Shown here in pieces: positions 8,709 through 18,126 of a DNA stretch of 64,000 nucleotides. The translations under genes and the position numbers were made by a program. Every line of letters starts with the position of its first letter. Within the stretch, counting starts at the first letter, position 1. Location: positions 62,001 to 126,000 of the forward strand of contig CACYQN010000006.1 of the NCBI GenBank assembly GCA_902776565.1, written 5' to 3'. Below the pieces are notes generated by a model that saw nothing but the letters and a program-made list of their open reading frames with translations, had not been told where the DNA came from and did no database searches. This DNA is from an uncultured Bacteroidia bacterium. GTDB taxonomy: Bacteria; Bacteroidota; Bacteroidia; Bacteroidales; ML635J-15.

Positions 8709-9634
8709 TATTTGAGCTTTGGCCTTTTCTTGTATCTGCCCGACATTGCATCAATAATACGTTTCATTTCGTTGCGCAGCGATTTTGGCGCGACAACCTC
8801 GATACTGTCCATGTGGTGCAAAAGTTCCTGTACCAACTCAAAGCTGACCTTCATATCGTACTCAAACACAGCATATTCGTCAGTTGACAAATCGGTGAGT
8901 TCCCTCTGCGACTTATGCAGTGGCAACGAACGCAGGTAGCAATCCTCACGACCATGCTCCTTGTCCTTGAACGCCTTTATGCGCACTTTCTCAATTTTCG
9001 CATCCAACGCACTTACACCCACAACGTTTTCAAACACTTCCTCGGGTTCAATCTTGGGAAGCGTATAATTTTTGCCGGTTAGTTCCACCCTATTTATGCG
9101 GTCGAGGGCATACACGCGGTTTCCAAGCTGCGACTTTGCAAACACATACCATCGTTGTCGGAACAACTTAACGCATATTGGCTTTATGTCGAAATTGCTT
9201 TCGTCCTTTCCAAAACCTTGATGCCAGATATGAAGAACGGTCTGGTCGCGGATTGCCTCGATAATGGTTGTGAGAAATTTCTGTCCTGAAGGAATATTTT
9301 CGAGCAGAATGTGCTTCTTCAACTGCTGGCTTTCGCACACAAAATTGTGCAACGACATTGAGTTGAGGAGCCATGTCTTTGTTGAATCCGACTCGCTGTC
9401 GTCGTTTGTTATAAAATAGCGATATTCGCCATATCCCTCACATTCTATGTCAATGCCAAAGATTTCGGAAATATCGTTGATGTGACGCAAGAAAGTGCGC
9501 TTGCTAAGTTCCAAGCCGTCATCGCGACCAGCACGCTGCCAAGCCTTGTCTATTTCCTTAAAAGAAACCTTACCCCTGCGTCGAATCAAGTCAATCAGCC
9601 ATACATAATTGTTTATTAGCGATTTAGTATCCAT
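8708..9634 (-). CDS. WYL domain transcriptional regulator (copy 1)
   Basis: A 308-residue cytosolic regulator with an N-terminal winged helix (residues 5-75: YVWLIDLIRRRGKVSFKEI and LSKRTFLRHINDISEIFG) and a central WYL domain. In this domain IWHQGFGKDESNFDIKPICVKLFRQRWYVFAKSQLGNRVYALDRI shows the usual β-strand pattern ending in the arginine of ALDRI. The WYL tripeptide itself is replaced by RWYVF. A C-terminal WCX-like extension ends the protein. WYL domains bind nucleic acid or nucleotide ligands and often control defence or stress genes. No obvious target operon adjoins it, and it is convergent with the peptidase. A -7 box TACATTTG lies at 9673-9666, upstream on the minus strand. It shares architecture with the regulator at 20704-21738 but is clearly diverged. 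Confidence 0.88.
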   Translation of the reverse strand: MDTKSLINNYVWLIDLIRRRGKVSFKEIDKAWQRAGRDDGLELSKRTFLRHINDISEIFGIDIECEGYGEYRYFITNDDSESDSTKTWLLNSMSLHNFVCESQQLKKHILLENIPSGQKFLTTIIEAIRDQTVLHIWHQGFGKDESNFDIKPICVKLFRQRWYVFAKSQLGNRVYALDRINRVELTGKNYTLPKIEPEEVFENVVGVSALDAKIEKVRIKAFKDKEHGREDCYLRSLPLHKSQRELTDLSTDEYAVFEYDMKVSFELVQELLHHMDSIEVVAPKSLRNEMKRIIDAMSGRYKKRPKLK

Positions 9635-9737
9635 ACACTTGCTTTTTTTGAACTTTTTTCAACTGCAAATGTATAGAAAAGATGCGACAAAAAATGTCAT
9701 AGGATTATTTTTTCACAAATTTTACACGAAAAAAATA

Positions 9738-10358
9738 TTATTCCAGCATTTTCTTCGTCAGCTTCCGAAACGACCAGCCTTCCTTTACATCGCAGTTCAC
9801 ATAGCGCACCTCGGCATCAAATCCACTTTCAAGCAAACGGCTTATCGACGAAGCATACTCCTTTTTCGTATTCTGCCTATTCAAGAAGCCCGCATACGAA
9901 GCCCAATAGACAAGAATTGCATATCGGGAGGAATCGGAAAACTTTACATTCTCATAATCAGCAATATACTTCGGATTGAAATAGTCGGTAAGTTTTATAC
10001 TGTCAATGGTTTCGTATGTTGTGGAATCAAGCAAAAAGTCAATGAATCTCCCCACAACTGCAGGACAAGAACCTTTTTCTCCATCAGAAACTTTCGGGAC
10101 AATCAATTTACCATCCTTGAACACCTGTACCGAATTAATGTCACCAATTGAAAGCATACAATTCCAAAAGCCATCTTCAGTGACATTGCAATGCGGAAAC
10201 TCATTAAGTTTGTACTTCTTCTTTTTATGCTCAAGTTTTTGTTCGCTTATCGCATGAGGAGTTGACATGCCCATAAACAACATTAAAACGGGAGCACAAC
10301 CAGATGAAAGGAGCACAGATATAAGAAGAATTATTGCAATAAGCAGGCGTTTCTTCAT
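9738..10358 (-). CDS. Hypothetical lipoprotein, paralogue of the 28814-29440 lipoprotein
   Basis: A 206-residue protein starting MKKRLLIAIILLISVLLSSGC, a lipoprotein signal with Cys21. After the cysteine comes APVLMLFMGMSTPHAISEQKL, then a globular domain with DSSRYAILVYWASYAGFLNRQ and a C-terminal helix-strand pair including VRYVNCDVKEGWSF. The pattern of a hydrophobic strand ending in a tryptophan, then a helix and a second strand, recalls a degenerate thioredoxin fold without the CxxC motif; this is an inference. The same arrangement recurs at 28814-29440 (YNIILFWSVFMNRQ, MNIIYVNTDK), so this is a small lineage family. It follows the YggS gene by 3 bp and is probably co-transcribed with it. 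Function unknown. Confidence 0.8.
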   Translation of the reverse strand: MKKRLLIAIILLISVLLSSGCAPVLMLFMGMSTPHAISEQKLEHKKKKYKLNEFPHCNVTEDGFWNCMLSIGDINSVQVFKDGKLIVPKVSDGEKGSCPAVVGRFIDFLLDSTTYETIDSIKLTDYFNPKYIADYENVKFSDSSRYAILVYWASYAGFLNRQNTKKEYASSISRLLESGFDAEVRYVNCDVKEGWSFRKLTKKMLE

Positions 10359-10361
10359 TAC

Positions 10362-11051
10362 CTACTGAACATTATAATTCCTCTTTCCGAATATTGTACT
10401 TCCAATCCTTACCATAGTCGAACCTTCCTGAATAGCAATCTTCCAGTCGCTACTCATACCCATGCTTATCTCGCGGAAATCCAAGTCCTTGGCGAAATAA
10501 TTCTTCTTCACAAAGTCGAAAGTCTCCTTGAGCGAACGCATTTCCATACGAACCTTTTCGGTGTCGTCGGTATTGGAAGCCATTCCCATAAGTCCGCAAA
10601 TCTTCACATTTTGCAGCGACTTGAACTCTGGCGACTCAAGGATTTGCACAAGTTCGTCCCTGTCAAGGCCGAACTTTGTCTCCTCCGAAGCTATATGCAT
10701 CTCGAAAAGGCATTTTATCACGCGACCGTCCTTCTTGGCGTGCTTGTCGATTTCCTGAAGCAACTTCAAGCTGTCAACGCTGTGAATCATATCGACATAC
10801 GAAGTTATGTACTTCACCTTGTTGGTCTGCAAGTGACCGATGAGATGCCACTTTATGTCGGGGCAGGAATCCTTGAGAGCCTCGTGCTTCTGGTCCATTT
10901 CCTGCACCTTGTTTTCTCCAAAAATCCTCTGTCCGCAACTGTACGCCTCAACAATGTACTCCACGGGATGAGTCTTCGACACGGCCACCAGTTCCACCGA
11001 CATCGGCAGACGTGAGCGGATTCCTTCAATATTTTTTACTATTTCTACCAT
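10362..11051 (-). CDS. YggS/PLPBP family pyridoxal phosphate homeostasis protein
   Basis: Cytosolic PLP-binding protein that buffers vitamin B6 and has no known catalytic reaction. At 229 residues it has the family length. The lysine that binds PLP is in ELVAVSKTHPVEYI (about residue 26). Further signatures are RIFGENKVQEM, WHLIGHLQTNKVKYI, the fold segment CGLMGMAS, and the phosphate-binding end LDFREISMGMSSDWKIAIQEGSTMVRIGSTIFG. The ATG at 11051 is followed directly by the conserved MVEIVKNIEGIRSRLP. It lies upstream of the lipoprotein gene on the same strand. The 238 bp between it and the divergent TetR gene hold word repeats and the TetR promoter. Confidence 0.95.
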   Translation of the reverse strand: MVEIVKNIEGIRSRLPMSVELVAVSKTHPVEYIVEAYSCGQRIFGENKVQEMDQKHEALKDSCPDIKWHLIGHLQTNKVKYITSYVDMIHSVDSLKLLQEIDKHAKKDGRVIKCLFEMHIASEETKFGLDRDELVQILESPEFKSLQNVKICGLMGMASNTDDTEKVRMEMRSLKETFDFVKKNYFAKDLDFREISMGMSSDWKIAIQEGSTMVRIGSTIFGKRNYNVQ

Positions 11052-11066
11052 AATTCTATGTTTTTA

Positions 11067-11100
11067 GGGCTAACAGGCTTGAAGGCTAAAAGGCTAAAAG
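11067..11100. repeat. Dispersed GGCTTGAAGGCTAAAAGGCT-type word repeat, copy 1
   Basis: The stretch repeats the words GGCT, GAAGGCT and AAAAGGCT four times. Close copies sit at 24226-24285, 25375-25425 and 27811-27869, all in gaps, with a shorter one near 48411. The rest of the gap 11101-11257 holds no gene that I can support. Confidence 0.6.
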
Positions 11101-11257
11101 TCATGCATACCCAGTCTAACAATCAAACAGTCCGACAGTCTCACAGACAGCAATGGACTGCACATACTTTGTTTTTTGCAAAGGTAATAAATTTCACAAA
11201 AAACATTTCAAAAAAAAATTCATCATCCAATTTAATAACTCTATTAAATAAATTTAT

Positions 11258-11265
11258 TAGTTTTG
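11258..11265 (+). promoter_or_regulatory. -7 promoter element of the TetR gene
   Basis: TAGTTTTG lies 25 bp before ATG 11290 in an AT-rich stretch, and fits the phylum's -7 box. It would drive the TetR/activase operon. Confidence 0.5.
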
Positions 11266-11289
11266 CGGCGAATTTTAGAAACGTAAAGA

Positions 11290-11913
11290 ATGAACAAGGA
11301 TAACAATATGGAACAGCAGATTCTGCAATGCGCCGAAGAACTGTTCCTCGAAAAGGGCTTTTCGCTGGTGAGTACCACCGACATAGCAAAGAAAGCGGGA
11401 TGTAATCAGGCTCTCGTACACTACTATTTTCGCACTAAAGAAAACCTGTTCCAGCAGATTTTTCAAGCGAAATTCACTAAGTTCCTCTACATTTTCACAA
11501 CCTTCGACGACAGCGACGAGCCGTTCACCACAAGGCTACGCAAGAAAATCGAGGCGCACTTCGACCTGCTGATAGAGAACAGGCAGATTCCGTTTTTGAT
11601 AGTCAACGAACTGATACTTAACGAAGAACGCCGTAGCGCACTTGTCAAAAACATTTACAACAAGAACCTTGAAATATACCGTCGCTTCGACCACGAACTG
11701 CAGGAAGAAATCCAGAAAGGCAACATCCGCCCTATCTCCACCCTCGACCTGCTAATCAACATAGTGTCAATGAACATAATAATATTCTTTATGCTTCCGC
11801 TCCTCGAAAGCCAGTTCAACTTCGACGACGAAGAAATTGCCGAGCTGTTGCAGCAACGCAAGCACGAAGTGGTAGAGACAATAATGTGCAGCTTAAGACC
11901 TAAAAACAAGTAA
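11290..11913 (+). CDS. TetR/AcrR family transcriptional regulator
   Basis: A 207-residue DNA-binding repressor. The N-terminal helix-turn-helix is typical: ILQCAEELFLEKGFSLVSTTDIAKKAGCNQALVHYYFRTKENLFQQIF (about residues 10-60). The rest is an all-helical ligand domain of normal size. ATG 11290 is used, with a second ATG at 11308 as an alternative that would remove only six residues. The dehydratase activase gene starts 3 bp after its stop, so the two are one operon and the regulator probably controls it. The ligand is unknown; an acyl-CoA or organic acid would fit the neighbour. Confidence 0.92.
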   Translation: MNKDNNMEQQILQCAEELFLEKGFSLVSTTDIAKKAGCNQALVHYYFRTKENLFQQIFQAKFTKFLYIFTTFDDSDEPFTTRLRKKIEAHFDLLIENRQIPFLIVNELILNEERRSALVKNIYNKNLEIYRRFDHELQEEIQKGNIRPISTLDLLINIVSMNIIIFFMLPLLESQFNFDDEEIAELLQQRKHEVVETIMCSLRPKNK

Positions 11914-11916
11914 AGC

Positions 11917-14900
11917 ATGGAAAATCAATCATATAGACTCGGAATCGACATAGGTTCAACAACTGTAAAAACCATAGTCCTCGACAGCGACGACAACATT
12001 CTGTTTTCGGAATACAGGCGCCACAACGCCAATGTGGTCGATACGCTGTCGGAAACGCTCGCAAAAGTAACCGAAAAACTTGGCGACATAAATGCAAGCA
12101 CCGTAATAACTGGCTCTGTAGGAATGGGTTACGCCGAGAAAATCGGCACAAGGTTCGTGCAGGAAGTCATCGCCTCCACCGAATGGATTAAGGAAAAATA
12201 TCCGCAGGTACGCACATTCGTCGATATTGGCGGCGAGGACAGCAAGATGATTTTCCTCCAGCCAGGCAAAACTCCCGACATCCGAATGAACGGTTCGTGC
12301 GCAGGTGGAACAGGAGCGTTCATCGACCAGACGGCCACCCTGCTCGGCATAGAGCCGATAGAACTCAATCAGTTAGCCGCAGACCACAAGACAATCTACC
12401 CCATAGCTTCACGCTGTGGAGTATTCTCGAAGACTGACATCCAGAACCTTATAAGCCGAAACACCAGCAAGCAGGACATTGCCGCTTCGGTGCTCAACTC
12501 GGTGGCAATGCAGGTGACATCGTCGCTTGCCCGCGGAACCGACATAGTACCGCCAATACTTTTCTGCGGTGGTCCGTTCAAGTTTATACCACAACTTAAA
12601 GATAGCTTTATTAACATCTTAAAAATCAACAATGAAGATTGTATAATTCCAGAGAATACAGAACTATTCCCAGCATTGGGCTGCGCTTTCCTCGCAAAGA
12701 AGTACAACGAAGCGCCAAGTTTAATTTCCAACTTAATCAAACACTTAAACAAAGAGCATAAATCTTCTTCTAAATCAAATGGTAATGTATTAAGAAAACT
12801 ATTCTATTCTGAAGAAGAATTCCAAAGTTGGAAAACAGAAAGACAGAAATTCTCGCTGAAAAGCATAGTGCCGACCGAAGGCGCAGAAATCAGGTGTCAC
12901 CTTGGTGTTGACTCCGGCTCCACGACGACAAAAGTCGTTCTCATCGACGACAACCTAAACATAATATACAAGGATTACCGTCGCAACAACGGCAACAGCT
13001 TCCGTACCTTCGTAGAAAGCATGGAAGCACTGCAACAATTTGAAAAAGAGAAGAATATAAAAATTAGCATAGTCAGCAGTACTGCAACGGGCTACGGCGA
13101 AAACCTATTAAAGAAAGCCTTTAACTTAAACAATGGAATTGTCGAAACCATGGCACATTACATTGCCGCAAGAGAGGTTTGCCCAGAGGTTTCGTTCGTA
13201 CTCGACATAGGCGGACAGGACATGAAAGCCATATTTATCGACAATGGCAGTATAAAGCGCATCGAAATCAACGAGGCTTGTTCGTCGGGATGTGGTTCGT
13301 TCATAGAGACTTATGCCAATATGCTCAACTATCCTGTTGCAGAATTTGCACGCATGGCGTGCACTGCCGACCAGCCATACGACCTCGGCACACGCTGCAC
13401 CGTGTTTATGAACTCAAAGGTAAAGCAGTCGCTTCGCGAAGGCACCTCCATAGAGAATATTGCCGCAGGTTTCTCCTACTCCGTCATCAAGAATTGTCTG
13501 TTCAAGGTACTGAAACTTAAGAACTTGAACGAACTTGGCGACAACATTGTCGTTCAGGGCGGAACAATGAAGAACCTCTCCATCGTAAAGGCATTGGAAG
13601 TGCTGACAGGCAAAAATGTCTTCTTCTCCGACATTCCCGAACTTATGGGAGCCTTTGGTGCTGCAATCTACGGGAAATCAACCGATTGCCTCAACGAGAC
13701 CAGCATTTCGGAACTTATCAAGTTCAACGAATACAAGTCGTCGATTGTTAACTGCAAAGGCTGTGAAAACCAATGCACTGTGAACATTTTCAAGTTCGAG
13801 AACGGCAATTCGTTCTACGCTGGCAACAACTGCGAGAAAGTCTTCTCCAACAGGTCAGAAAGCACGGCAAAAGGCATTAACCTGCACGCCGAAAAGGACG
13901 ACATGCTGTTTGAAAAGCACGAATACTCGACAGCCAAGAACGGTAAAAAGGTTGGATTGCCACGTGCCTTGGGAATGTACGAGAATTTCCAGTTCTGGCA
14001 GGCAATGTTCAGCACCTTGGGCTACGAAGTCGTATTGTCCGGTGATTCGACAAACAAACTCTACGAGCCTGGCGTTAAGTCAATTATGTCCGACAACATC
14101 TGCTTCCCCGCGAAACTCATGAACGGACATATCCTCGACCTCGTCAACAAGAAAGTCGATTTCATTTTCTACCCCTACATCGTACTCGAAGTAAAGGACG
14201 ACGAGAAGTCGAACAACAGCTACAACTGCCCCATCGTGAGCGGTTACGGCGACGTCATAAAGAGTTCAATCGATACTGAAAATAAATATGGTATACGACT
14301 TGACAATCCAATAATTACATTTGGCAACGATGAGCTACTTTGGAAGTCGTGCAATGCCTATTTGAAGTCTCTTGGCATCGACAAAAAGATGCGTCGCAAA
14401 GCCATCGAAAATGCCATTGAAGCACAGGCAAGCTTCCGCGCACGCCTCACAGAGCGCACCGCCGAGGTAATCGAAAAAGCCAATCGCGACGGCAGAACTG
14501 TTATCGTCCTTGCCGGCCGTCCCTACCACATCGACCCGCTCATACAACACAAAGTGTCACAGGCAGTTGCCGAAATGGGCATAGATGTCGTGACCGAGAA
14601 TGTCTCCTACCTTGACAATGAAAACATCTTCGACGAACTGCACTCGCTCACACAGTGGAGTTTCCCGACACGAATCTTCAAGGCGGCGCACTATGTTGCC
14701 AACGCTCCCGACAATGTTCAGTTTATCGAACTCACCTCGTTCGGCTGCGGTCCCGATGCCTTCATCCTCGACGAAATGGGAAGCATTCTCAACCGTAAAG
14801 GCAAGAATCTCACCATATTAAAGATTGACGATGTGAACAACATCGGTTCGTTGCGACTGCGTATCCGTTCGCTCGTCGAAAGCCTCAAGCTCAACAACGG

Positions 14901-16170
14901 ACACCGCAAGGAAACCAAGTTTGTGACCACCAAGCCGTTTATGGAAGATGACCGTCGCAGGTTGATTATAGGTCCGTACTTCGCAGAAGGCTATTCAGAA
15001 TTCATTCCAGCCTTCTTTAAGGCAAAGGGCTACAATCTGCTCAACCTGCCGAAAGGAACGCCAGAATCGAACGAATACGGCCTTAAATACGCCAACAACG
15101 ACATCTGCTATCCTGCCACCATCGTCATCGGTACGATTATGATGGCTCTCGAAAGCGGAAAATTCAATCCCGACGACATTGCCGTAGCCATCACGCAGAC
15201 AGGCGGACAATGCCGCGCCAGCAACTATTTGTCGCTGATTAAGAACGCAATGGTGACCGCCGGATTCGAGAATATTCCCGTAGTTTCGGTTGCGACAGGA
15301 AGCAGCAAGATAAACTACCAACCGGGGTTCGACCTGCATGTTTCGAAAAATATCGGTCTGTTGCTCAACACTATGCTTTATGCCGACTGCCTTTCAAAAT
15401 TGTACCAAGGTGCAGTCATAAGGGAAAAGGAAAAAGGTATTGCTCGGAAAATCAGGGACAAATACACCGAGATGAGCTTCCCGTACATCGAAAACAAGCA
15501 GGGCGACAAACTCCAGGGACTTCTGAAGAAGGCCGTTGCAGAATTCCGCGAGAACATCAACGAAGGAAGCACCTACCCGACCATTGGCATCGTTGGCGAA
15601 ATATACCTGAAATACAATGCGTTCAGCAACAAGTATGTCGTCGATTGGCTCAACGACCAAGGCTTTGAGGTTGCAGTACCTTCGATTTACAATTTCTTTA
15701 TCAACGGACTGGTAAACAATGCAGTAAACCGCAAATACCACATCAAGCCAAGCAAAACGCCAGCTTTTGTAACCACAGCGGTTTACAACCTAATTGCAAG
15801 ATTTGCAAGAAAGTACGACAAGATTTGCGCAGGCTTCCCGAGCTACCGTCCGTTCGACAACCTGTTCGAGGCCTTTGACGATGCCACCAAGATTGTAAAT
15901 CCCGCCACCAACTTCGGCGAAGGCTGGCTTCTGCCTGCCGAAATCGCCAACTACGCCAAGAACGGCATCAACAGCGTGGTAAGTTTACAGCCGTTCGGGT
16001 GCATAGCCAACCACATCATTTCCAAGGGAATGGAAAAGAAAATCAAGCAGATTTATCCTGATATGAACCTCCTGTTCCTCGACTTCGACGCCGGCACATC
16101 GGAGGCTAATGTGTTCAACAGGTTGCACTTCATTCTGGAAAATGCGAAAAGCAAGTTAAAAGAACAGTAA
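11917..16170 (+). CDS. Acyl-CoA dehydratase activase / dehydratase fusion (HgdC-type, BadF/BadG + DUF2229)
   Basis: A 1417-residue protein joining two ATP-dependent activase modules to dehydratase-like domains. The first ASKHA module (about 5-260) has GIDIGSTTVKTIVLD, with cluster cysteines in NGSCAGGTGAF and SRCGVFSKTD. The second (about 325-600) has GVDSGSTTTKVVLID, NEACSSGCGSF and GTRCTVFMNSKVKQ. Each pair of cysteines is expected to hold a [4Fe-4S] cluster between subunits. A cysteine-rich linker (CKGCENQCTVNIF) leads into a DUF2229 domain (from GLPRALGMYENFQFW) and a C-terminal half resembling the 2-hydroxyacyl-CoA dehydratase chain (TQTGGQCRASNYLSLIKNA, PFGCIANHIISKG). Related proteins reductively activate radical dehydration of 2-hydroxyacyl-CoA. 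Large fusions of this type are common in anaerobes, but their substrate is unknown. Confidence 0.92.
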   Translation: MENQSYRLGIDIGSTTVKTIVLDSDDNILFSEYRRHNANVVDTLSETLAKVTEKLGDINASTVITGSVGMGYAEKIGTRFVQEVIASTEWIKEKYPQVRTFVDIGGEDSKMIFLQPGKTPDIRMNGSCAGGTGAFIDQTATLLGIEPIELNQLAADHKTIYPIASRCGVFSKTDIQNLISRNTSKQDIAASVLNSVAMQVTSSLARGTDIVPPILFCGGPFKFIPQLKDSFINILKINNEDCIIPENTELFPALGCAFLAKKYNEAPSLISNLIKHLNKEHKSSSKSNGNVLRKLFYSEEEFQSWKTERQKFSLKSIVPTEGAEIRCHLGVDSGSTTTKVVLIDDNLNIIYKDYRRNNGNSFRTFVESMEALQQFEKEKNIKISIVSSTATGYGENLLKKAFNLNNGIVETMAHYIAAREVCPEVSFVLDIGGQDMKAIFIDNGSIKRIEINEACSSGCGSFIETYANMLNYPVAEFARMACTADQPYDLGTRCTVFMNSKVKQSLREGTSIENIAAGFSYSVIKNCLFKVLKLKNLNELGDNIVVQGGTMKNLSIVKALEVLTGKNVFFSDIPELMGAFGAAIYGKSTDCLNETSISELIKFNEYKSSIVNCKGCENQCTVNIFKFENGNSFYAGNNCEKVFSNRSESTAKGINLHAEKDDMLFEKHEYSTAKNGKKVGLPRALGMYENFQFWQAMFSTLGYEVVLSGDSTNKLYEPGVKSIMSDNICFPAKLMNGHILDLVNKKVDFIFYPYIVLEVKDDEKSNNSYNCPIVSGYGDVIKSSIDTENKYGIRLDNPIITFGNDELLWKSCNAYLKSLGIDKKMRRKAIENAIEAQASFRARLTERTAEVIEKANRDGRTVIVLAGRPYHIDPLIQHKVSQAVAEMGIDVVTENVSYLDNENIFDELHSLTQWSFPTRIFKAAHYVANAPDNVQFIELTSFGCGPDAFILDEMGSILNRKGKNLTILKIDDVNNIGSLRLRIRSLVESLKLNNGHRKETKFVTTKPFMEDDRRRLIIGPYFAEGYSEFIPAFFKAKGYNLLNLPKGTPESNEYGLKYANNDICYPATIVIGTIMMALESGKFNPDDIAVAITQTGGQCRASNYLSLIKNAMVTAGFENIPVVSVATGSSKINYQPGFDLHVSKNIGLLLNTMLYADCLSKLYQGAVIREKEKGIARKIRDKYTEMSFPYIENKQGDKLQGLLKKAVAEFRENINEGSTYPTIGIVGEIYLKYNAFSNKYVVDWLNDQGFEVAVPSIYNFFINGLVNNAVNRKYHIKPSKTPAFVTTAVYNLIARFARKYDKICAGFPSYRPFDNLFEAFDDATKIVNPATNFGEGWLLPAEIANYAKNGINSVVSLQPFGCIANHIISKGMEKKIKQIYPDMNLLFLDFDAGTSEANVFNRLHFILENAKSKLKEQ

Positions 16171-16206
16171 ATTCTTATAATACAAGCACTTAACAAAACA
16201 AATTCA

Positions 16207-17997
16207 ATGCATATCCTTTTAATAACACCGCCATTAACGCAAATCAACACCGCCTACCCAGCGACAGAACAACTAACTGGCTACCTGCGCGGAAAAAGCA
16301 TATCTTGCGACCAGATGGACCTTAGCATAGAACTGATTGACAAGATTTTAACTCGCGAATGCATCTCCCAGATTTTCGACCTTGCCGAAGGCGTACACGT
16401 TTCTGGCAAAAAGGCTATGAACATCAGAATAATACTGTCCAACAAAGAGTTCTACACCAAATGGGTAGAACCTGTGAAAAGATTCCTGCAAGGGCGCGAC
16501 AGCACTTTCGCACGGCTTTTTGCCAACCCGCAATTCTGGGCAAACCAGAAACGTATGCCCAACCCCGAAGACCTGGAATGGGACTACGGCACTTCGGGAA
16601 CTTTCAATCAGGCTCAATACCTATGCACACTTTTCATCGAAGACATAGGCAACGTGATTCAACAATGCATAAGTACTCATTTTGAGATGGTTAGGTACGC
16701 CGAAAAACTATGCCGTAGCCTCAGCGACTTCACACCGCTTGACGAAGAACTTACAAAGGAACCGAACCTTATCGACCAATGGATGCTGGAACTTCTCGAA
16801 CAAAAAATATCAGCAACTTCCCCAACCCATCTTGGACTTTCCGTACCATTTCCCGGAAACCTCTACGGTGGTCTGCGATGTGCAAAGTTTGTAAAGGAGA
16901 AACATCCTGAAATTCAAATCACTATGGGCGGCGGATATGTCAGCACCGAACTACGGCAACTCTCCGACCCTCGTATTTTCAAGTACGTTGACACAATAAC
17001 CTTCGACGACGGCGAACTGCCTTTGGAAAGAATCCTCACTGGCGGAGAACTTGTCCGCACAATGAAACTTGGTAAAAACGATGATATAGAACGCATTAAC
17101 ATCGACAGCAAAGAGAACGTGGCTTTTTGCGAAATCGGTACGCCCTGCCTCGACGGAATACACACCGAACTATACTTGGACACCGCCGACACCGCCAATC
17201 CTATGCAGCAACTTTGGAGCAACGGACATTGGAACAAGATGATGCTCGCACACGGATGCTACTGGGCAAAATGCACTTTCTGCGACACAACTCTCGACTA
17301 CATACAACGTTACGACCACGCGTCAGCAAGCGTCATCGCCGACCGAATGAAAGGAATGATGAAACAATCGGGAATATCCGGCTTTCACTTTGTCGATGAA
17401 GCCGCCCCTCCAGCAGTACTCCGCAGCCTATCGGAAGAAATCCTAAAACGCAAGATGACAGTCAGTTACTGGACAAACATAAGGTTTGAGTCGGCTTACA
17501 ACAACGAACTTTGCTTCCTGATGGCACAAAGCGGATGCATAGCCGTAAGCGGCGGAATAGAAGTCGCCTCGGAACGAGTATTAAAGCTGATTAACAAAGG
17601 CATAAGCGTCAAATCGGTACGCGAAACTCTACGCAACTTCGCTAACAACGGAATTTTGGTCCACGCCTACTTGATGTACGGATTTCCAAGCCAGACGGAA
17701 CGCGAACTATACGAAAGCCTTGACACCGTACGGCAATTTTTTGAAGAAGGGCTGATACAGTCGGCATTCTGGCACCGCTACGCCATGACCTGCCACTCAA
17801 TATCGGGACAAAATCCACAACAGTTTGGCGCAAAGCACGTTCCGCAACCAACAGGCACTTTCGCAAACAACGAAATTCCATTTTCATGCAACGGCACCCC
17901 CGACTGGAGCAAGTTCGAGCGCGGACTGAACCTTGCCACCTATAATTATATGCGTGGAACAGGCTTCGATGTGCCAATAAAACAATGGTTTAGATAA
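16207..17997 (+). CDS. B12-binding domain radical SAM protein
   Basis: A 596-residue enzyme. Residues 1-60 start a cobalamin-binding Rossmann domain (HILLITPPLTQINTAYPATEQLTGYLRGK). That domain continues to about residue 270, with LGLSVPFPGNLYGGLRCAKFVKEKHPEI and the GGGYVSTELR stretch. The radical SAM core follows: the cluster motif is HGCYWAKCTFCD at about 354-365, then FVDEAAPP, YWTNIRFES, GGIEVASERVL and HAYLMYGFPSQTERE. The three cysteines are spaced CX4CX2C rather than CX3CX2C. It starts 36 bp after the dehydratase fusion and probably belongs to the same operon. The reaction is unknown; the B12/rSAM class includes methyltransferases and ring-forming enzymes. Confidence 0.9.
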   Translation: MHILLITPPLTQINTAYPATEQLTGYLRGKSISCDQMDLSIELIDKILTRECISQIFDLAEGVHVSGKKAMNIRIILSNKEFYTKWVEPVKRFLQGRDSTFARLFANPQFWANQKRMPNPEDLEWDYGTSGTFNQAQYLCTLFIEDIGNVIQQCISTHFEMVRYAEKLCRSLSDFTPLDEELTKEPNLIDQWMLELLEQKISATSPTHLGLSVPFPGNLYGGLRCAKFVKEKHPEIQITMGGGYVSTELRQLSDPRIFKYVDTITFDDGELPLERILTGGELVRTMKLGKNDDIERINIDSKENVAFCEIGTPCLDGIHTELYLDTADTANPMQQLWSNGHWNKMMLAHGCYWAKCTFCDTTLDYIQRYDHASASVIADRMKGMMKQSGISGFHFVDEAAPPAVLRSLSEEILKRKMTVSYWTNIRFESAYNNELCFLMAQSGCIAVSGGIEVASERVLKLINKGISVKSVRETLRNFANNGILVHAYLMYGFPSQTERELYESLDTVRQFFEEGLIQSAFWHRYAMTCHSISGQNPQQFGAKHVPQPTGTFANNEIPFSCNGTPDWSKFERGLNLATYNYMRGTGFDVPIKQWFR

Positions 17998-18035
17998 AAT
18001 ATCATCCTACGACACATTTTGGCGCACCTCATTCA

Positions 18036-18098
18036 TAACTTTGCCACGAAAATAATGAAAAACAATGTACACAAAGTGCGTCAGATAGACTATCTTTG
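18036..18098 (+). promoter_or_regulatory. Two -7 elements upstream of the MoxR/VWA operon
   Basis: TAACTTTG at 18036-18043 and TATCTTTG at 18091-18098 both match the -7 box; the second is 28 bp before ATG 18127. Two promoters in tandem are possible. No consensus -33 box is found at the right distance from either. Confidence 0.45.
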
Positions 18099-18126
18099 CA
18101 AACTGAAAAATTGAAAGGAATAAACG

